Assembly: GCA_021792255.1 (NCBI GenBank)
Contig: JAJYUZ010000001.1
Location: 310,001 to 374,000, forward strand
Length of the DNA stretch: 64,000 nt
Direction: 5' to 3'
Origin: Thermoplasmata archaeon
GTDB taxonomy: Archaea; Thermoplasmatota; Thermoplasmata; Thermoplasmatales; GCA-001856825
Position numbers and translations under genes: made by a program. The notes under the pieces were generated by a model that searched no databases, was not told the origin of the DNA, and was given only the letters and a program-made list of their open reading frames with translations. Of this stretch, positions 1 through 9,316 are shown piece after piece; within the stretch, counting starts at the first letter, position 1; the number at the start of each line of letters is the position of its first letter.

Positions 1-985
1 CGTCCTGAATCGTAAATTCGATGTCCTGCACATCCTTGTAGTGTTCTTCGAGTATGTCGGCAGACTTCTTGAGTTCGACATAAGCGTGAGGGATTTCGTT
101 TCTCAGTTTGTCGACCGAGGAGGGAGTTCTTATTCCTGCAACCACGTCTTCCCCCTGAGCGTTTATGAGGTACTCTCCATAGAGCTTCTTTTCTCCCGTG
201 TTCGGATCTCTGGTGAATGCGACCCCAGTCGCCGAGTTGGGTCCGAGGTTCCCATAAATCATCGCTACTACGGAAACCGCAGTTCCTAAGGAATCTGGAA
301 TGTTGTTGATCTTTCTGTAGACGATCGCCCTCTCGTTTTTCCACGAATCGAAAACGGCGTTGACTGCAAGCTCGAGTTGCTTGTATGGATCGCTGGGCAA
401 CTCCTTTCCAGACGACTTGATTATCTGCTTGAAATCTCCGACAATCTCCTTCCAGTCCTTCTCCCCTAGTTCGAAGTCGTTTTGAACGTTGAGACTACTC
501 TTCTTTCGTTCAATGACTTCATCGAACTTCCTTCCGTTAAGTCCCAGCACTATCCTTCCGAACATCTGGATGAATCTTCTGTAAGAATCCCAGGCAAACC
601 TTGGATTGTTGGTTTCTTTGGAAAACAACTCGACGTTCTGGTCATTCAGTCCCAAATTCAGGACCGTATCCAGCATTCCTGGCATGCTTACTGGGGCACC
701 AGACCTTACTGACACGAGCATGATCTTTGGAGCACCCCCGAAGATCCTACCCGTTTTGGCTTCGAGATTTTTCACCGATTGAACCACTCTCTCCCACAGT
801 CCGGCTGGGAGCTTGTTGTTCTTGAAGTAGTAATTGCATACCTCAGTAGTGATAGTGAATCCGGGAGGAGTTCTTAACCCAATTCTGGTCATTTCGGCCA
901 GACCAGCTCCCTTTCCGCCAAGAAGATTTTTCATGTCCTTTGAGCCTTCTTCGAAACTGTAAATGTACTTGGGTTCAGTAGACAT
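1..985 (-). CDS. ppdK: Pyruvate, phosphate dikinase, N-terminal part (cut by window edge)
   Basis: This reading frame is absent from the ORF track because its stop lies beyond base 1. Translating the minus strand from the ATG at 983-985 gives an open frame to the edge (about 328 codons). It begins with a Tyr/Ser/Phe-rich strand followed by DMKNLLGGKGAGLAEM, the nucleotide-binding start of PPDK. Further on it has SMPGMLDTVLNLGLND, which is diagnostic for PPDK rather than PEP synthase. The enzyme interconverts pyruvate, ATP and phosphate with PEP, AMP and pyrophosphate in the cytosol. The His domain and PEP-binding C-terminal barrel are outside the window. An A/T-rich TATA-like element lies about 25-30 bases upstream, so the message may be leaderless. 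It reads in the same direction as prf1 but with a 116-base gap, so it probably has its own promoter. Confidence 0.9.
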   Translation of the reverse strand, partial: MSTEPKYIYSFEEGSKDMKNLLGGKGAGLAEMTRIGLRTPPGFTITTEVCNYYFKNNKLPAGLWERVVQSVKNLEAKTGRIFGGAPKIMLVSVRSGAPVSMPGMLDTVLNLGLNDQNVELFSKETNNPRFAWDSYRRFIQMFGRIVLGLNGRKFDEVIERKKSSLNVQNDFELGEKDWKEIVGDFKQIIKSSGKELPSDPYKQLELAVNAVFDSWKNERAIVYRKINNIPDSLGTAVSVVAMIYGNLGPNSATGVAFTRDPNTGEKKLYGEYLINAQGEDVVAGIRTPSSVDKLRNEIPHAYVELKKSADILEEHYKDVQDIEFTIQD

Positions 986-1101
986 ATTCCAGTATACGAG
1001 TTCCAATTTTAATATTTACGTTGAGAATCGCTCTAAGTAAAGGGCATCTGAATGCATCCAATTAAAATTTCGTAAAAAAGACGATATTCCAGCGGCAACC
1101 A

Positions 1102-2340
1102 TCAACTGTATCTCAGTATTGCACCGATACCGCCAAACGAATTTAAGAACAATGCACCCTCGTCCGATTCGTCACCTACAAGTTCAATCTTTGAATCGCT
1201 GCTCTGTCCCTTTTCGATGTACTCCTCTATCAGGTCTGTCTGAGCAATCATCACCATTGGTTTCCCGCACTTGGGGCAAAGATGTTCCTTTTCCTCCTGT
1301 GAGATCTCTGACAACTCTGTTCCGTCGTCCTCGCACCTGTACGTAAACTTCATTTTCCTGAGTCCCTTGGATATGATCAGAGTGTCGACCCTTCCTTGGT
1401 TCAGAACGTTTGAGACTTCCTTGTCCCCATACGCCGCCAGTCCTGTCCCTTTCTTTATTTCAACGAGCAACCTTTCTATTATCTTCTTCTCCTTCGCAAT
1501 CTCGAGGCTGTTGAGAGTTTGGGACGCCTTGTCTACTAGTTCCTTCAGGCCGTATTCATTAGTGTAACCCACGTCATAAAGATCTACAACCTTCTCTTGA
1601 ATCTGGTACTGAAGATAGCTGTGTTTGTAAAAGAAATCCTTGGTCGAACCAGGGCCCCCGATCAAGACTCCTTTTAATCCCTGCTCTCTAAGAAAGGCTG
1701 TTGAGGCCAACTCGCCTATTTTGGTGAAAAATTCGTGAGCTGCAAGCTCTATTAACCTCTCGTACCTTCTCGAGCTCTGACCACCCTGGTGATGCTTGCT
1801 AGGAACCTGAGAATCCTTGTTTTCTATTACCTCGATTCTTGAACCCCTGAGAACCCCTACCGTAGCCTCCGCTCTATCAATGACTATCAGTCCATAGACC
1901 TCCTTCTTCTCCAGCATAGGAAGGATCGGATCGAGATAGAATTTTGAATCGCACCTGTAGAGGAAACTTGTTACGGATTGAGGGGGCTCTATGAAGTAAG
2001 AGACCATGTCGCTCTTATCGCCTCTTGTAGGTACGTATCCTACGAAAATTGCTAGTCCATGCTCTGGAGGCTTTCTGTAGTACTTGAGCTTGCTCATTAT
2101 GCTTTCAATAGCAGTTGTTACGTTCTTTCTGGTCGTCTTACTTTTGATATTGCTAGAAGTGGAGTACTCATCCCTGAGATAAGCAACGACGTCACTGATC
2201 TGCCTCTCCGGGGGAACGTAAACGGATATAAGCTCAGTGCCTCTTCCTTCTAATTTTTTGATCTGATCTACGTACTTTTTAAACTGATATTCCTTTAAAG
2301 ACTTTTCAATATCTCTCTTGTTCTGTTCAAGTTCAGACAT
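1102..2340 (-). CDS. prf1: Peptide chain release factor 1 (archaeal aRF1)
   Basis: The 412-residue length is normal for archaeal class-1 release factors. The stop-codon recognition motif NIKS (SSNIKSKTTRKN) is in the N-terminal domain near residue 63. The peptidyl-tRNA hydrolysis motif GGQ (HHQGGQSSRRY) is near residue 185. A C-terminal mini zinc-ribbon is visible as CEDDGTEL...CPKCGKP. The protein recognises all three stop codons in the A site and triggers release of the nascent chain. It lies 9 bases downstream of the FKBP gene on the same strand, so the two are probably one transcription unit linking translation termination and folding. Confidence 0.96.
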   Translation of the reverse strand: MSELEQNKRDIEKSLKEYQFKKYVDQIKKLEGRGTELISVYVPPERQISDVVAYLRDEYSTSSNIKSKTTRKNVTTAIESIMSKLKYYRKPPEHGLAIFVGYVPTRGDKSDMVSYFIEPPQSVTSFLYRCDSKFYLDPILPMLEKKEVYGLIVIDRAEATVGVLRGSRIEVIENKDSQVPSKHHQGGQSSRRYERLIELAAHEFFTKIGELASTAFLREQGLKGVLIGGPGSTKDFFYKHSYLQYQIQEKVVDLYDVGYTNEYGLKELVDKASQTLNSLEIAKEKKIIERLLVEIKKGTGLAAYGDKEVSNVLNQGRVDTLIISKGLRKMKFTYRCEDDGTELSEISQEEKEHLCPKCGKPMVMIAQTDLIEEYIEKGQSSDSKIELVGDESDEGALFLNSFGGIGAILRYS

Positions 2341-2349
2341 CTTTCTCCG

Positions 2350-3120
2350 TCAGCTGGTCGCATTAGCCTGTTGTGTCTGTTCCACCTTCTTCTCTTCTTC
2401 CTTCTTTTCTTCAGCTCTCTTTTCGAAAATTTCTTTGAAAATGACGGTTTTATTGGCAACGTACTCTCTTATCGCACCGACTATTGCAAATTTCGCTAGT
2501 GGCCACGAATCGTCTATCTTGGCTGAATCTGGAATTGTTATCGTTATCTGATCTCCCGTCTCGATGTTGAATTTGTCGTTGTCTTTCGTAAAATTGATTT
2601 CGATTATCGCTGCTATCTTTTTCTCTTCCCCATCAATTTTCTCCAGGACCTTATAACTGTACTTTATCGTTTTACCAGCGAGTGGATGATTAAAATCTAC
2701 TACTACCCTTCCAGCCGTTACGGTAAGTATCTTTCCATATTTGTCCCCGATTCTTACCATCTTTCCTGGTTCGGCAAAAACGTCTTTTCCGCTCCTTCCT
2801 GCTCTTTTCTCTTCTTCGATAAGAGACCTTTCCACCTCTCGGTAAGAGCTGACTCGGACGTTGTTTGTATCTCTTACGCCGAATGCCTTTTCCGGGGAGA
2901 GCGATATCTCTTTTTCCTCTCCGACGTTCGCCTTTTCAATATCATCTTCTAGGTCTTTCAACAGTCTGCCAGATCCTAATATTGTAACGATTGGTTTATA
3001 GGAGGAGTGTTCGTCATAGATTCCATTATCTTTTGCTTTCTTTTCATCCGTGGTTTCAACTAACTTGCTATCATCAGTGTAGGTATCGAATTGCAATTTT
3101 ATGATGTCCCCTTTTTCCAT
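2350..3120 (-). CDS. Long-type FKBP peptidyl-prolyl cis-trans isomerase
   Basis: The 256-residue protein starts with the archaeal/SlyD-like FKBP core (MEKGDIIKLQFDTYT). It then has GSGRLLKDLEDDIEKANVGEE, an insert-in-flap region, and DFNHPLAGKTIKYSYKV. The HPLAGK segment is typical of SlyD-type FKBPs. The C-terminal extension of about 100 residues is also seen in the 26-30 kDa archaeal class. It ends in a highly charged Glu/Lys tail (EKKEEEKKVEQTQQ). Its expected role is cytosolic proline isomerisation with holdase activity. It is the first gene of a likely two-gene unit with prf1. Confidence 0.9.
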   Translation of the reverse strand: MEKGDIIKLQFDTYTDDSKLVETTDEKKAKDNGIYDEHSSYKPIVTILGSGRLLKDLEDDIEKANVGEEKEISLSPEKAFGVRDTNNVRVSSYREVERSLIEEEKRAGRSGKDVFAEPGKMVRIGDKYGKILTVTAGRVVVDFNHPLAGKTIKYSYKVLEKIDGEEKKIAAIIEINFTKDNDKFNIETGDQITITIPDSAKIDDSWPLAKFAIVGAIREYVANKTVIFKEIFEKRAEEKKEEEKKVEQTQQANATS

Positions 3121-3337
3121 TTATCCCACTCTTTCATCCATAACAATCAAAACTATAAAAAGGCTAGGAACGTCTACAAACTCAAATTCTTCCACGACTT
3201 TCCTCTTTTGAGGTAACTTTTGCAGCAAATTCAATTCATTTAGTACCAGTAGAATAAATGGAGTGATTAGGAGGGCATAATAAGCACCGGATTTAGTTAA
3301 CCTCTTGACAATAGGAAGAAAACTTCTGGAGTGGCCT

Positions 3338-3347
3338 ATTTTTATTT
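3338..3347 (+). promoter_or_regulatory. TATA-like box for tRNA-Gln
   Basis: The A/T run atttttattt ends 24 bases before the first base of the tRNA, the usual spacing of an archaeal TATA box to the transcription start. This is positional inference only. Confidence 0.5.
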
Positions 3348-3370
3348 ACTACCTCGCAATTACTCTCATT

Positions 3371-3443
3371 AGCCCCGTGGTGTAGTGGCCAAGCATAGCG
3401 GGCTCTGGACCCGTTGACAGCAGTTCGAATCTGCTCGGGGCTA
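3371..3443 (+). tRNA. tRNA-Gln (anticodon CTG)
   Basis: The cloverleaf folds cleanly by eye. The acceptor stem is AGCCCCG/CGGGGCT. The D-arm is GTGT/GCAT. The anticodon stem GCGGG/CCCGT encloses the loop CTCTGGA with anticodon CTG. The T-arm is AGCAG-TTCGAAT-CTGCT, with discriminator A. No intron is seen and CCA is not encoded. Confidence 0.95.
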
Positions 3444-3558
3444 CTTGTTCAGCCGAAATGGATTGTTTCTGATATCTTCGGACCTTTTTAGAAACAGTTT
3501 AGATTGAGATTTTTGAATTCCTTCTCATTTTGTCCGAGAGCTTGAGAAACACCACAAA

Positions 3559-4667
3559 TCATGTTGGATATAAGATGTCCCATGAATTGTTCCAAGTCTC
3601 CTGAGAATAACCGTAAACGTTCGTATCGTAAGTTCCGAGTTGCATAACGTAAGAAGAATCAACGTTATTATTCTCATAAGGATCTTCAACCATATCATAG
3701 ACATTGTACCAGGTAAGATTGTGAAGAGTAGTAAGATATACAGTTTGATAAGAGCCGCCAGGACCTGCACTGTATATAGTTCCTCCCTCAAAACTTATGG
3801 AGGTATTAAATTCGGGAATTTGTTGTGTGAGAATAAGACTATCATCACTGTAAACAAAATTTCCAGCTTGAACTATTGTTGCGGTATAATAACCATGCTT
3901 GAAGAGATATTGCCATAATAGGCGTGACAATTGTTGTAGTCATATATTGTGGTATACCACGTTCCGCTTATCTTCTGTATGTTCAAGGAAAGTATGTTTC
4001 CGAACTGTATTGGGTAAGTTTGCTGCCCTTGATAAAAGTCCATTGCACTGGGATAGTGCTCATTCCATAAGAAAAGATGGTGAGGAAAAACTGTACTATT
4101 ATTGTCTGTCCATCCATATCCTGCTTGAATCATTTGATCTCCTCCTGCAGATTGGTCTTCAAGTCCGATTCAGGTTATTCCAAATCGATAGTAATTTTGA
4201 TAAACACCATCAGAATCATAGACATGATTTATCCTTTGGTTTGAAGGAGGTTCCGTAAAGTGAACCACGTTAACGTTGGCTGAGGCCGCACTTATTGAAT
4301 CCGCTATTCCAGTGTAAACATCATAGTATTCATAGTCTGCAGCTGTTTCAGAGTCTCCACCATACGTACTCAGTTTTTTGACTTGTTCTGAGCTGTGGCT
4401 AGAGCTAGCATCGTATAGAGGGCCACTATAATATATGGGGTACTCAGTAAGTTCAGGCCCCACTACTTGGTTAGAAGTAGTATTCAGCGCCCATGTATAA
4501 GTCGATAGGGTTGTAGCGGTAGCTGAACTAAGCGAAAAATAAGCAAGAATAGAAATGGCTCCCACAAACTGGGCCCCCAAATCTACTTGTAATGTCGAAT
4601 TTCCGAAGAGAGATTCAATATCAGCAACCGAAGTCGAATTAACAAGAGATTTATATTCTCCTACCAT
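3559..4667 (-). pseudogene. Decayed secreted peptidase resembling family G1/A4 (eqolisin)
   Basis: Three minus-strand ORFs (4170-4667, 3873-4133, 3559-3930) are pieces of one gene. The first ends at TGA (4170-4172). The same frame stays open through that stop and continues IGLEDQSAGGDQMIQAG into the second ORF, so a single nonsense change separates them. The second and third ORFs are joined by a frameshift near 3890-3910. The joined text matches the eqolisin layout of W-x-G, IQAG (candidate catalytic Gln) and WNEHYP (candidate catalytic Glu), followed by a Gly-Asn plus hydrophobic strand. At the TGA, homologues would have the Trp of W-x-G, so TGG to TGA fits. No signal peptide is visible. The frame upstream of 4667 reaches a stop near 4703, and a different frame there reads SLSFTVPQF, so another lesion is possible. 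Family assignment rests on motifs only. Confidence 0.6.
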
Positions 4668-4961
4668 TTGAGATAAAACATCAGTTTCATTTTCCGAATG
4701 CTATTGTGAATGCTGTGCGAAACTGCGGTACAGTGAAGCTGAGTGAGGACCGGTGATGGTCTTTGTCTGTAACTGAGCTAGAACACAAATAAACTATTTG
4801 TGAATCGGTAATAAGTCAAATTGTGTTATCAACCCAAAATCAACAACTATGCCTGTACATCCAATAGTTAACAGAACTTAACGTTGATCAAGATCCAACA
4901 TTGAAATTGGTCTAAAAATCGAAGTTTTTGCTGGTTCTGAATTCTGTAGCATCATTTACGA

Positions 4962-6302
4962 TCAACTACCCTTGAGTATGCGTTTGGCCTCCGCAGTTAA
5001 TTTTCGGGGTATGTCCTCCCTTATTGCTTTAATCGAGCCAAGAGTTTTCTCAATTTCTTCCAGCTTTACATCTTCTAGAGCAATATAACTGTCCGGAGGA
5101 TATTCTCCAATTTGTTCTCCCCGTCGCAATTTGGTCCCGACAGTTCTGTAAGCGTCTTTCCATTTTAAGCCGCTTACGAAAAGGGAATAAGCCTCCATTG
5201 TAGAGTTCGTTGAATTCTCGATTGCCTGATGCGCCTTTATCTCATCAATCTTGATGCCAGCAAAGAACTCTTTCATTGCCTCAAGTATTTTAGCCACCGT
5301 CAGAGTCATTTCTATGGTCTCGTCTTTGGAAAGCTGAAATTCCCTGTGATACCCTGTACCTTTGTTCATATTTATTGAGATTGCCGTGACAAGTTTACCC
5401 AAGGCGTCGGATGCAAATCCCTGAATCATTTCCAAAAAATCTGGATTTTTCTTATTCGGCATCAGCGAACTTCCGGTAGTGAAACCCTTCGGAAACTCAA
5501 CGAATCCATTTTCACCGGAACTGAATCCGATCAAATCCTGGGCGAACCGTGAAAGAGCAGAAAGAATGCGTGCCACAATAAATGCTACTTCAGTGTCGTC
5601 AGCGGATCTATAAAATGAGCCATGTACAGGATTATCATATGCCTTTTCGAATCCGAGTTTCCTGGCTATTTTATCCAGATCAACGTGTAGGGGAGAGCCA
5701 TAGCCGGAACCGTATCCCAAAGGGGAGTGTTCCTTAAATTTGAGATAGAGTGTCAACGAGTCCTGAGAGAAATCAACAAGAACCAGACCGACATAGTCAA
5801 AATATGTCGCGAAAGCAACCGGCATGGCCTGCCTATAATGAGTATGTCCTGCCATGTATCCATTAGTTCCTGCGAGATTTTCTCTGATAACTCTGACATT
5901 TTCTAAAAGGAGGCTGGCAATTTCCAACAGCTTATCGAGATAGAAGGATCTGATATCGAAATGGCTCTGGTCGTTCCTGGAGAGGAATATCCTCAGGTTT
6001 TTTCCTGCTTCAGTCCTTTCATTAGCCAAGGTATCCACAAACGAATGAATATCTTCGAACTCTTCCTTCAATGCAGGTTTCTCCTTCAGCAGATCAAGAA
6101 GGGTCTGGATTATTTCTTTAGAGTCCTCTTTCGGGATGACGTGTTTTTTGAACAGCTCGATGTGATACGCAAGAAGTCCGTACAGTTCATAGTTCAGCAT
6201 AAAAGAGTCTATCTTGTTATCCTCTGCAGTCATCAAGGCTGACAGATCAGGCCCTCCAGAGTCCGAGGCACCTCCAGACCAGATTCGGTTTCCCGATTTC
6301 AT
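4962..6302 (-). CDS. argH: Argininosuccinate lyase
   Basis: The 446-residue length is right for the fumarase/aspartase superfamily. The signature loop GSSLMPNKKNPDFLEMIQG is intact and carries the catalytic Ser. The TGYHREFQLSKDE segment and the N-terminal LWSGG-like start (IWSGGASDSGG) are also family features. The enzyme splits argininosuccinate into arginine and fumarate, the last step of arginine synthesis. It overlaps argG by 4 bases (ATGA), so the two genes are translationally coupled. Confidence 0.96.
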   Translation of the reverse strand: MKSGNRIWSGGASDSGGPDLSALMTAEDNKIDSFMLNYELYGLLAYHIELFKKHVIPKEDSKEIIQTLLDLLKEKPALKEEFEDIHSFVDTLANERTEAGKNLRIFLSRNDQSHFDIRSFYLDKLLEIASLLLENVRVIRENLAGTNGYMAGHTHYRQAMPVAFATYFDYVGLVLVDFSQDSLTLYLKFKEHSPLGYGSGYGSPLHVDLDKIARKLGFEKAYDNPVHGSFYRSADDTEVAFIVARILSALSRFAQDLIGFSSGENGFVEFPKGFTTGSSLMPNKKNPDFLEMIQGFASDALGKLVTAISINMNKGTGYHREFQLSKDETIEMTLTVAKILEAMKEFFAGIKIDEIKAHQAIENSTNSTMEAYSLFVSGLKWKDAYRTVGTKLRRGEQIGEYPPDSYIALEDVKLEEIEKTLGSIKAIREDIPRKLTAEAKRILKGS

Positions 6303-7522
6303 GCCTTCAATTCAACCTCAACACCGATTCCATTTCTTGCTTTCCTTGTCAGGATGGTTTCGTTGCCATATACGTAAATAAATCCTGGGGATTTGCTTTG
6401 ATCGAACGTCTGTCCTTTGCCATAGCTAGAAAACTCGATATTGTAAATTGAATTCTTGCTCTCTATACCAATCGGAATAATATTCCCCTTATACAGCTTG
6501 AGACTGACACTACCGTTGTAAGCGTGGTTTATACTCTTCTCAATATTGTTTATGTGGTCCATTACGGGATCAAACCATAGTCCCGAGTAGACAAAATCTG
6601 AGAAGTGGTTATCAATGGTTTTCTTTAGATCGAGTTCCTTCTTGTTAAGAACGGCATTTCCAAGATATTTGTGCGCCGTGATGAGAGTCACTGCTGCTGG
6701 GCACTCATAAAATTCGTGACTCTTTATCCCTACAACCCTGTCCTCTATGAGCTGAATACCTCCAACGCCATTGTCCCCTGAAAGTTTGTCTAACTCAATA
6801 ATCAAACTTTTCAGATCCATCTTCTTATTGTTCAGTGCAACGGGTATTCCATACTCAAAGTCAATCGACACTATGTCTGGATCGTCCTTTGCTTTTTCTG
6901 CAGGCTTCACCCACTGGTAAGCATCATCGGGAATACCCTGAGCAATGTCTTCAATAGAAGACCCTTCCACAGACCTCCCCCAGAGATTTTCATCCACCGA
7001 ATATTTCCCTCCATAGGGGATTTCGATACCATTCTTTATTGCATATTCGATTTCGTCATCCCGGTTCATGTTCATGTCTCTTACTGGTGCTATTACCTTG
7101 AGAGAATCATCGAGCGCCCTTATGGATACCTCGAAACGGACCTGATCGTTCCCTTTACCAGTGCTTCCATGTACAATTGTATCACAGTCAAGATCGTGGG
7201 CTATTTCTACTGCCTCCTTCGCCATCAATGGCCTGGCAAGACTAGTAGAGAGAGGATAAACCCCCTCATAAAGTGCGTCACTCATTATTCCCTTCGCTAC
7301 ATATTGGTTTGCAAATGTCTCAGTTACATCGCGAGTAATTGTCTCTCTCGCTCCAAGCCGCTTGGCTTTCTTTGCTATTTCTATAAGATTATTTTTCTCC
7401 TGACCGACATCAAGTGTCAAGGTTGAAACTTCGTATCCAAGTTTCTCTTGCAACCATTTTATCATGACCGAAGTGTCAAGCCCTCCGGAATATAACAGCA
7501 GTGCTTTTCCTTGCATGTTCAT
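6299..7522 (-). CDS. argG: Argininosuccinate synthase
   Basis: The 407-residue protein begins with the PP-loop ATP-binding motif (LLYSGGLDTSVMIKWLQEK). It contains the conserved HGSTGKGNDQVRFE segment and the DENLWGRSVEGSSIED block that binds citrulline and aspartate. It condenses citrulline and aspartate using ATP. It is first in an argG-argH unit and is divergent from an ACT-domain protein 102 bases away, a likely regulator. The ATG at 7520-7522 is the only good start. Confidence 0.97.
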   Translation of the reverse strand: MNMQGKALLLYSGGLDTSVMIKWLQEKLGYEVSTLTLDVGQEKNNLIEIAKKAKRLGARETITRDVTETFANQYVAKGIMSDALYEGVYPLSTSLARPLMAKEAVEIAHDLDCDTIVHGSTGKGNDQVRFEVSIRALDDSLKVIAPVRDMNMNRDDEIEYAIKNGIEIPYGGKYSVDENLWGRSVEGSSIEDIAQGIPDDAYQWVKPAEKAKDDPDIVSIDFEYGIPVALNNKKMDLKSLIIELDKLSGDNGVGGIQLIEDRVVGIKSHEFYECPAAVTLITAHKYLGNAVLNKKELDLKKTIDNHFSDFVYSGLWFDPVMDHINNIEKSINHAYNGSVSLKLYKGNIIPIGIESKNSIYNIEFSSYGKGQTFDQSKSPGFIYVYGNETILTRKARNGIGVEVELKA

Positions 7523-7624
7523 CTTGAATTAATAATGCGATATAAATCTCGTTATCAAGAACGATATTTCTGACATTAAATTTCACAATTATCATAAGGA
7601 AATGTTAATTTATACAATCAACAT
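7523..7624. promoter_or_regulatory. Divergent promoter between argGH and the ACT-domain gene
   Basis: The 102-base intergenic stretch is very A/T-rich. On the plus strand a TATA-like tttatac near 7608 lies about 26 bases before the second in-frame ATG (7634), which fits leaderless expression from that codon. Any operator for arginine control should lie here. I see no clean palindrome. Confidence 0.45.
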
Positions 7625-8230
7625 ATGTACGAGATGAATAGAAATATGGGGAAAAATCTGAGCGTAGAAGACGTCGTTCTCATTTACCTGAAGGAGAACC
7701 CCGAAATTTCTGTTGCGCTGGACCAGGGGATAATTAATGTCAGTCGGCTAGCCAAAACAATTACCAAGTCGAGGACAGGACTTAACCCGATTTCTGTTAG
7801 GGCAGCCTTGAACAGGGCAAAGGAAAGGGGAATAGGTCCGGGACAAAAGGAAAAAGCAGACAACTTACTGAGGCGCAGCAAGATATCACTTCAGGATAAG
7901 ATAAGCGTCCTGAAATCTTCTGGGCCGTTGCAATTAAAATACATTTCAGCAACATTCCTCGAGAACAGCGTGGTATACATCATTGATGAAATGATACAGA
8001 AACTTCCCCCTTCTTCCGATGGGGTTTTGGTAGATAGTCACGTGAGTATGGTTCACATACTTTCGCCCAAAGAGATTGAAGTGACGCCTGGATTCGTCAT
8101 GCGTATTACTCATAAGTTGTTTGCGCGTGGTATCAATATCCTTCAGCTTATTTCCTGCTATAATGAAACCATACTCATAATAGAAAAGGAGAAGGGGATT
8201 TCTGCGTATGAAATTCTGAGTACTGCGTGA
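7625..8230 (+). CDS. ACT-domain protein, candidate arginine-pathway regulator
   Basis: The 201-residue soluble protein has a helical N-terminal half (about residues 12-110). This half contains a helix-turn-helix-like stretch (VSRLAKTITKSRTGLNPISVRAAL). The C-terminal half, about residues 115-195, resembles a beta-alpha-beta ACT-type ligand-binding fold. Its last part TPGFVMRITHKLFARGINILQL matches the second ACT repeat of aspartokinases. There is no kinase domain. ACT domains bind amino acids, and the gene is divergent from argGH, so an arginine- or aspartate-sensing repressor is a reasonable inference. The track start is ATG 7625; the ATG at 7634 is better spaced from the TATA box. It could instead be an allosteric subunit of an amino-acid enzyme. 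Confidence 0.65.
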   Translation: MYEMNRNMGKNLSVEDVVLIYLKENPEISVALDQGIINVSRLAKTITKSRTGLNPISVRAALNRAKERGIGPGQKEKADNLLRRSKISLQDKISVLKSSGPLQLKYISATFLENSVVYIIDEMIQKLPPSSDGVLVDSHVSMVHILSPKEIEVTPGFVMRITHKLFARGINILQLISCYNETILIIEKEKGISAYEILSTA

Positions 8231-8498
8231 CTGTTCAATTGGTAAAGTTCAGAGCTAGATATCGAGGATTATGCATTGAAACATCAAAATTGAAATATTT
8301 ACCGATTTACGAGAATATTTAGGTTCACCAGTACAACTCTTCCTGCATTCCAGACTTCCTTCCCGTCCAAAATGAAGCAACAGCAAATTGTCGAAAATCT
8401 AAAACTAATATTCCAACCGGCGATTTACACACTGAATGAGGTGTCGTTTTTAGAAAAACGGAGGCAACAATTTTTAACTCTAGAACTCATCGCTAAAG

Positions 8499-9080
8499 GT
8501 GTCGCCTCGACTTATCATTCTACAAGGTGGCGAAGATGTCAAGAGGAGAACGAATAGCGCAATGTTCGAGAAGATCGTTCGAATCTCAGAGAACGGGACG
8601 ATACTCGTAGTACCCTGGACATCCAATTCAATGACCAAGGAAACTGAATATAGGGCCTTGTTAGGGAAATATTTTATTGACGTTGGATTCGAAGACGTTG
8701 TTTTCCTAGAAAGAAATGATTCGGAATCGGAAATTTCATCCAAATTCGCGAGAGCAGGGGCATTGTATCTCCCGGGAGGAGATCCCGTGATTCTAAAAGA
8801 GGAGATGCAATTGAAGGGCATTCATGAAAAGATACGTGATTATTCTGGAATAGTCATTGGAAATTCGGCTGGAGCAATTGTGCTATCGAATGGAGCATAT
8901 GTTGCTGGGAAGTTCTTGAAAGGGTTCGGTTTCGTGGAAAAGACGATTAAAGTACATTTCGAATTAGAGAGACAAGATCGTGTACCGAATGTTGAGGGTC
9001 CAGTGGTAGGAATCCCTGAGAATATGTGGATATCGATTTCAACGAGCCTCCAAACAGAGGTAGGAGAAAGAAAGGCGTAG
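8499..9080 (+). CDS. Peptidase family S51 protein (dipeptidase E-like)
   Basis: The fold and catalytic layout match PepE. An LPGGDP turn is followed by the nucleophile elbow GNSAGA (Ser near residue 124). Then come a His in IKVHFE and the Glu in GIPENMW, corresponding to GLPEGNW of bacterial PepE. A Ser-His-Glu triad is therefore present. PepE removes N-terminal Asp from dipeptides, while other S51 members act on cyanophycin or related substrates. At 193 residues the protein lacks the last 20-25 residues of PepE. The start is GTG at 8499, about 25 bases after a tttttaa element. A different frame stays open for about 40 codons past the stop, so a recent C-terminal frameshift cannot be ruled out. 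Confidence 0.8.
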   Translation: MSPRLIILQGGEDVKRRTNSAMFEKIVRISENGTILVVPWTSNSMTKETEYRALLGKYFIDVGFEDVVFLERNDSESEISSKFARAGALYLPGGDPVILKEEMQLKGIHEKIRDYSGIVIGNSAGAIVLSNGAYVAGKFLKGFGFVEKTIKVHFELERQDRVPNVEGPVVGIPENMWISISTSLQTEVGERKA

Positions 9081-9316
9081 AGAGATTCTTAGAGAGACAA
9101 CCACTGATGTCGTCTTATAGAATAGAGAATGCAACTCCCGGCGCGAGGATTTGGATTCACAAGAAGTTTGATGTGTGAAAAAGCCTCAGTAGGAATGGTT
9201 CGATCTAATATGCTTCTAAGAATTCGAGTCTCTTTCTTGCATATCAATGAAACTCCTGGTACTATTAACTATCCTAAAGGAACGATTTTTATACCGTGAT
9301 TTGCTTTATACTTATT

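Noticed and set aside
4170-4172. Possible UGA recoding as Trp in the peptidase-like gene
   Set aside because: A second frameshift lies downstream, and no UGA readthrough is seen in any other gene, so plain decay is simpler.
8372-8557. 61-codon plus-strand ORF before the S51 peptidase
   Set aside because: It overlaps the peptidase start in another frame, with no promoter and no recognisable features.
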